Source of the DNA: Pseudomonadota bacterium
GTDB lineage: Bacteria; Pseudomonadota; Gammaproteobacteria; UBA5335
DNA: 14,296 nt
Direction: 5' to 3'
NCBI GenBank assembly: GCA_002862965.1
Contig: PKCW01000237.1
Location: 1 to 14,296 of the forward strand
Shown: positions 13,020 to 14,296 of the stretch, piece by piece
Position numbering within the stretch: the stretch's first letter is position 1
Layout of the letters: every line of letters begins with the position of its first letter
Made by a program: the position numbers and the translations under genes
The notes under the pieces: model-generated
Told to the model about the DNA's origin: nothing
The model's input: only the letters and a program-made list of their open reading frames with translations
The model's database searches: none

Positions 13020-14296
13020 TTGCCGTCAGCGCTTCGTCGGTCACTGCCGTTCGGGTCATGGGTGATGTGGCTGATCCTGATCGCCACCAGCGCCGTGATT
13101 GTGTACGCCGCCTATCTCGACCGCGAGGTCGTGACGCGTTTCGAGACGCGGCGCTGGTCGCTGCCAGCCCAGGTGTTCGGGCGCCCCCTGGAACTCGGGG
13201 TTGGCGAACCCACGAGCCGGGGTCGCGTGCTGCGCGAGCTGCAGCGCGTGGGCTATCGCCAGAGCGCAGGAGTGCATGTCCCGGGAACCTATCAAGCCGA
13301 CGGCGCCGATCGCCTCCTGATCCATGTCCGGAGCCTCACGTTCTGGGATGGTCCCCAGCCGGCGCGCCGGATTCGTGTCGCCTTCGACGCGAACGGCATC
13401 GTCGAACTCACCGACCTCGAACGACAGACGGCGCTGACGCTGATTCGGCTGGATCCTGAACTCATCGGCTCCCTGTACGGCGCCGATGGGGAGGATCGGG
13501 TCCTGCTGCAACTCAAGGCGGTGCCCGAGGCCTTGGTGCTGGGACTGCTGGCCGTGGAAGACCGTCATTTCACGCACCACGCTGGCATCGATCCCGGCGC
13601 CGTGCTGCGGGCTGCGGCGGTCAATCTGCGCGCCGGCCGCGTGGTGCAGGGCGGCAGCACGCTCACCCAGCAGCTGGTCAAGAATCTCTTTCTGGACAGC
13701 GAACGGAGCTTCCGCCGCAAGTTCGACGAAGCGCTCATGGCCTTGTTGCTGGAGTGGCACTACGACAAGGGGGAGATCCTCGAGACCTATCTCAACGAGG
13801 TCTACCTCGGTCAGCAGGGCGGGCGCGCCATCCACGGTTTCGGGCTCGCCAGCCAGTATTACTTCGGCAAGCCGCTTGATGAGCTGGAAATCCAGGAGCA
13901 GGCGCTGCTGGTCGCGCTGGTCAAGGGACCGTCCTACTATCATCCGTTGCGGCAGCCGGCGCGCGCCAAGGCGCGGCGCGATGTGGTCCTCGCGCGCTAT
14001 GCCCAGGCCGGGCTGCTGGATCCGGGACAACTCGCCCCGACCCAGGCCAGGCCCTTGGGCGTGCGGCCGGCGTTGGCGCGGGCCGGAAGCTACGCCGCGG
14101 CCTTGGGCCTGGTGCGCGATCACCTCATGCGCGACTACTCGGCGGACGCCCTGACCGCGGAGGGGTTGCGGGTTTTCACGACGCTCGACCCCGAGGTTCA
14201 GGAGCAGGCGACCGGTGCGCTGACCCGGCAGCTCGACCGCTTGGGGCAGCGTGGCAAGGCCCGTCTCGAAGGGGCCATGGTGGTCACCGATACGCT
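13020..14296 (+). CDS. mrcB: Penicillin-binding protein 1B, 5' part (cut by window edge)
   Basis: Bifunctional peptidoglycan synthase; about 425 codons are in the window. From the chosen start there is a short basic cytoplasmic tail and a transmembrane helix at about 14-33. A UB2H domain follows (L-P-A-Q-V-F-G-R-P-L to about residue 130), which marks PBP1b and normally docks LpoB. The GT51 glycosyltransferase shows A-V-E-D-R-H-F-T-H-H at 178-187 with catalytic E180, Q-G-G-S-T-L-T-Q-Q-L-V-K-N at 210-222, and then N-E-V-Y-L-G-Q and Y-Y-F-G-K-P. The transpeptidase half lies beyond the edge; the last codons match the link region. The start is uncertain: TTG 13020 has GGGA eight bases upstream. 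GTG 12969 and TTG 12966 are also in frame but lead through poorly coding codons, and GTG 13062 or ATG 13065 would remove the cytoplasmic tail. The frame is closed upstream at 12918. Confidence 0.93.
   Translation, partial: MPSALRRSLPFGSWVMWLILIATSAVIVYAAYLDREVVTRFETRRWSLPAQVFGRPLELGVGEPTSRGRVLRELQRVGYRQSAGVHVPGTYQADGADRLLIHVRSLTFWDGPQPARRIRVAFDANGIVELTDLERQTALTLIRLDPELIGSLYGADGEDRVLLQLKAVPEALVLGLLAVEDRHFTHHAGIDPGAVLRAAAVNLRAGRVVQGGSTLTQQLVKNLFLDSERSFRRKFDEALMALLLEWHYDKGEILETYLNEVYLGQQGGRAIHGFGLASQYYFGKPLDELEIQEQALLVALVKGPSYYHPLRQPARAKARRDVVLARYAQAGLLDPGQLAPTQARPLGVRPALARAGSYAAALGLVRDHLMRDYSADALTAEGLRVFTTLDPEVQEQATGALTRQLDRLGQRGKARLEGAMVVTDT

Overview
The window is a GC-rich bacterial chromosome segment, almost certainly from a gammaproteobacterium. 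The evidence is the conserved block DUF4845-rnc-era-recO-pdxJ-acpS, a BarA/GacS-type tripartite hybrid sensor kinase beside it, and a UB2H-containing PBP1b at the right edge. I cannot name the species. Most of the window is core genome. I see no tRNA, rRNA, CRISPR array, intact insertion sequence or prophage.

Layout. (1) Bases 58-3867, plus strand: a tightly packed, probably translationally coupled operon. It encodes a small membrane protein (DUF4845), RNase III, the ribosome-assembly GTPase Era, the recombination mediator RecO, pyridoxine-5'-phosphate synthase PdxJ and holo-ACP synthase AcpS. Four of the six genes use GTG or TTG starts and most junctions overlap. (2) Bases 3837-6521, minus strand: a BarA/GacS-type hybrid histidine kinase that meets acpS tail to tail with overlapping coding ends. 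(3) Bases 6646-9610, minus strand: three glycosyltransferases (GT2, GT2, GT4) joined by ATGA overlaps. A fourth (GT4) diverges from them at 9667-10809, across a short gap that holds a perfect inverted repeat with a -10-like box in each arm. They probably build a surface or exported glycan, but no sugar-nucleotide, flippase or polymerase gene is present. (4) Bases 10869-11273, minus strand: a small exported protein of unknown function. (5) Bases 11274-12040: about 770 bases without a convincing gene. (6) Bases 12041-12781, plus strand: phoU without a pst operon in view. (7) Bases 12782-13019: a structured intergenic region holding a strong minus-directed terminator, a long stem-loop and a possible plus-directed terminator. 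(8) From about 13020 to the right edge: mrcB (PBP1b), cut off by the window inside or just after the link between its two catalytic domains.

The first operon groups RNA processing and ribosome maturation (rnc, era), DNA repair (recO), vitamin B6 synthesis (pdxJ) and acyl-carrier-protein activation (acpS). The kinase would govern a post-transcriptional lifestyle switch, but its response regulator and small RNAs are not here. I find no convincing new multi-gene system. The points most worth a second look are the minus-strand terminator and stem-loop between phoU and mrcB, the symmetric divergent promoter between the glycosyltransferases, the small exported protein, and the gene-poor stretch before phoU, which contains a coding-like fragment with no start codon.
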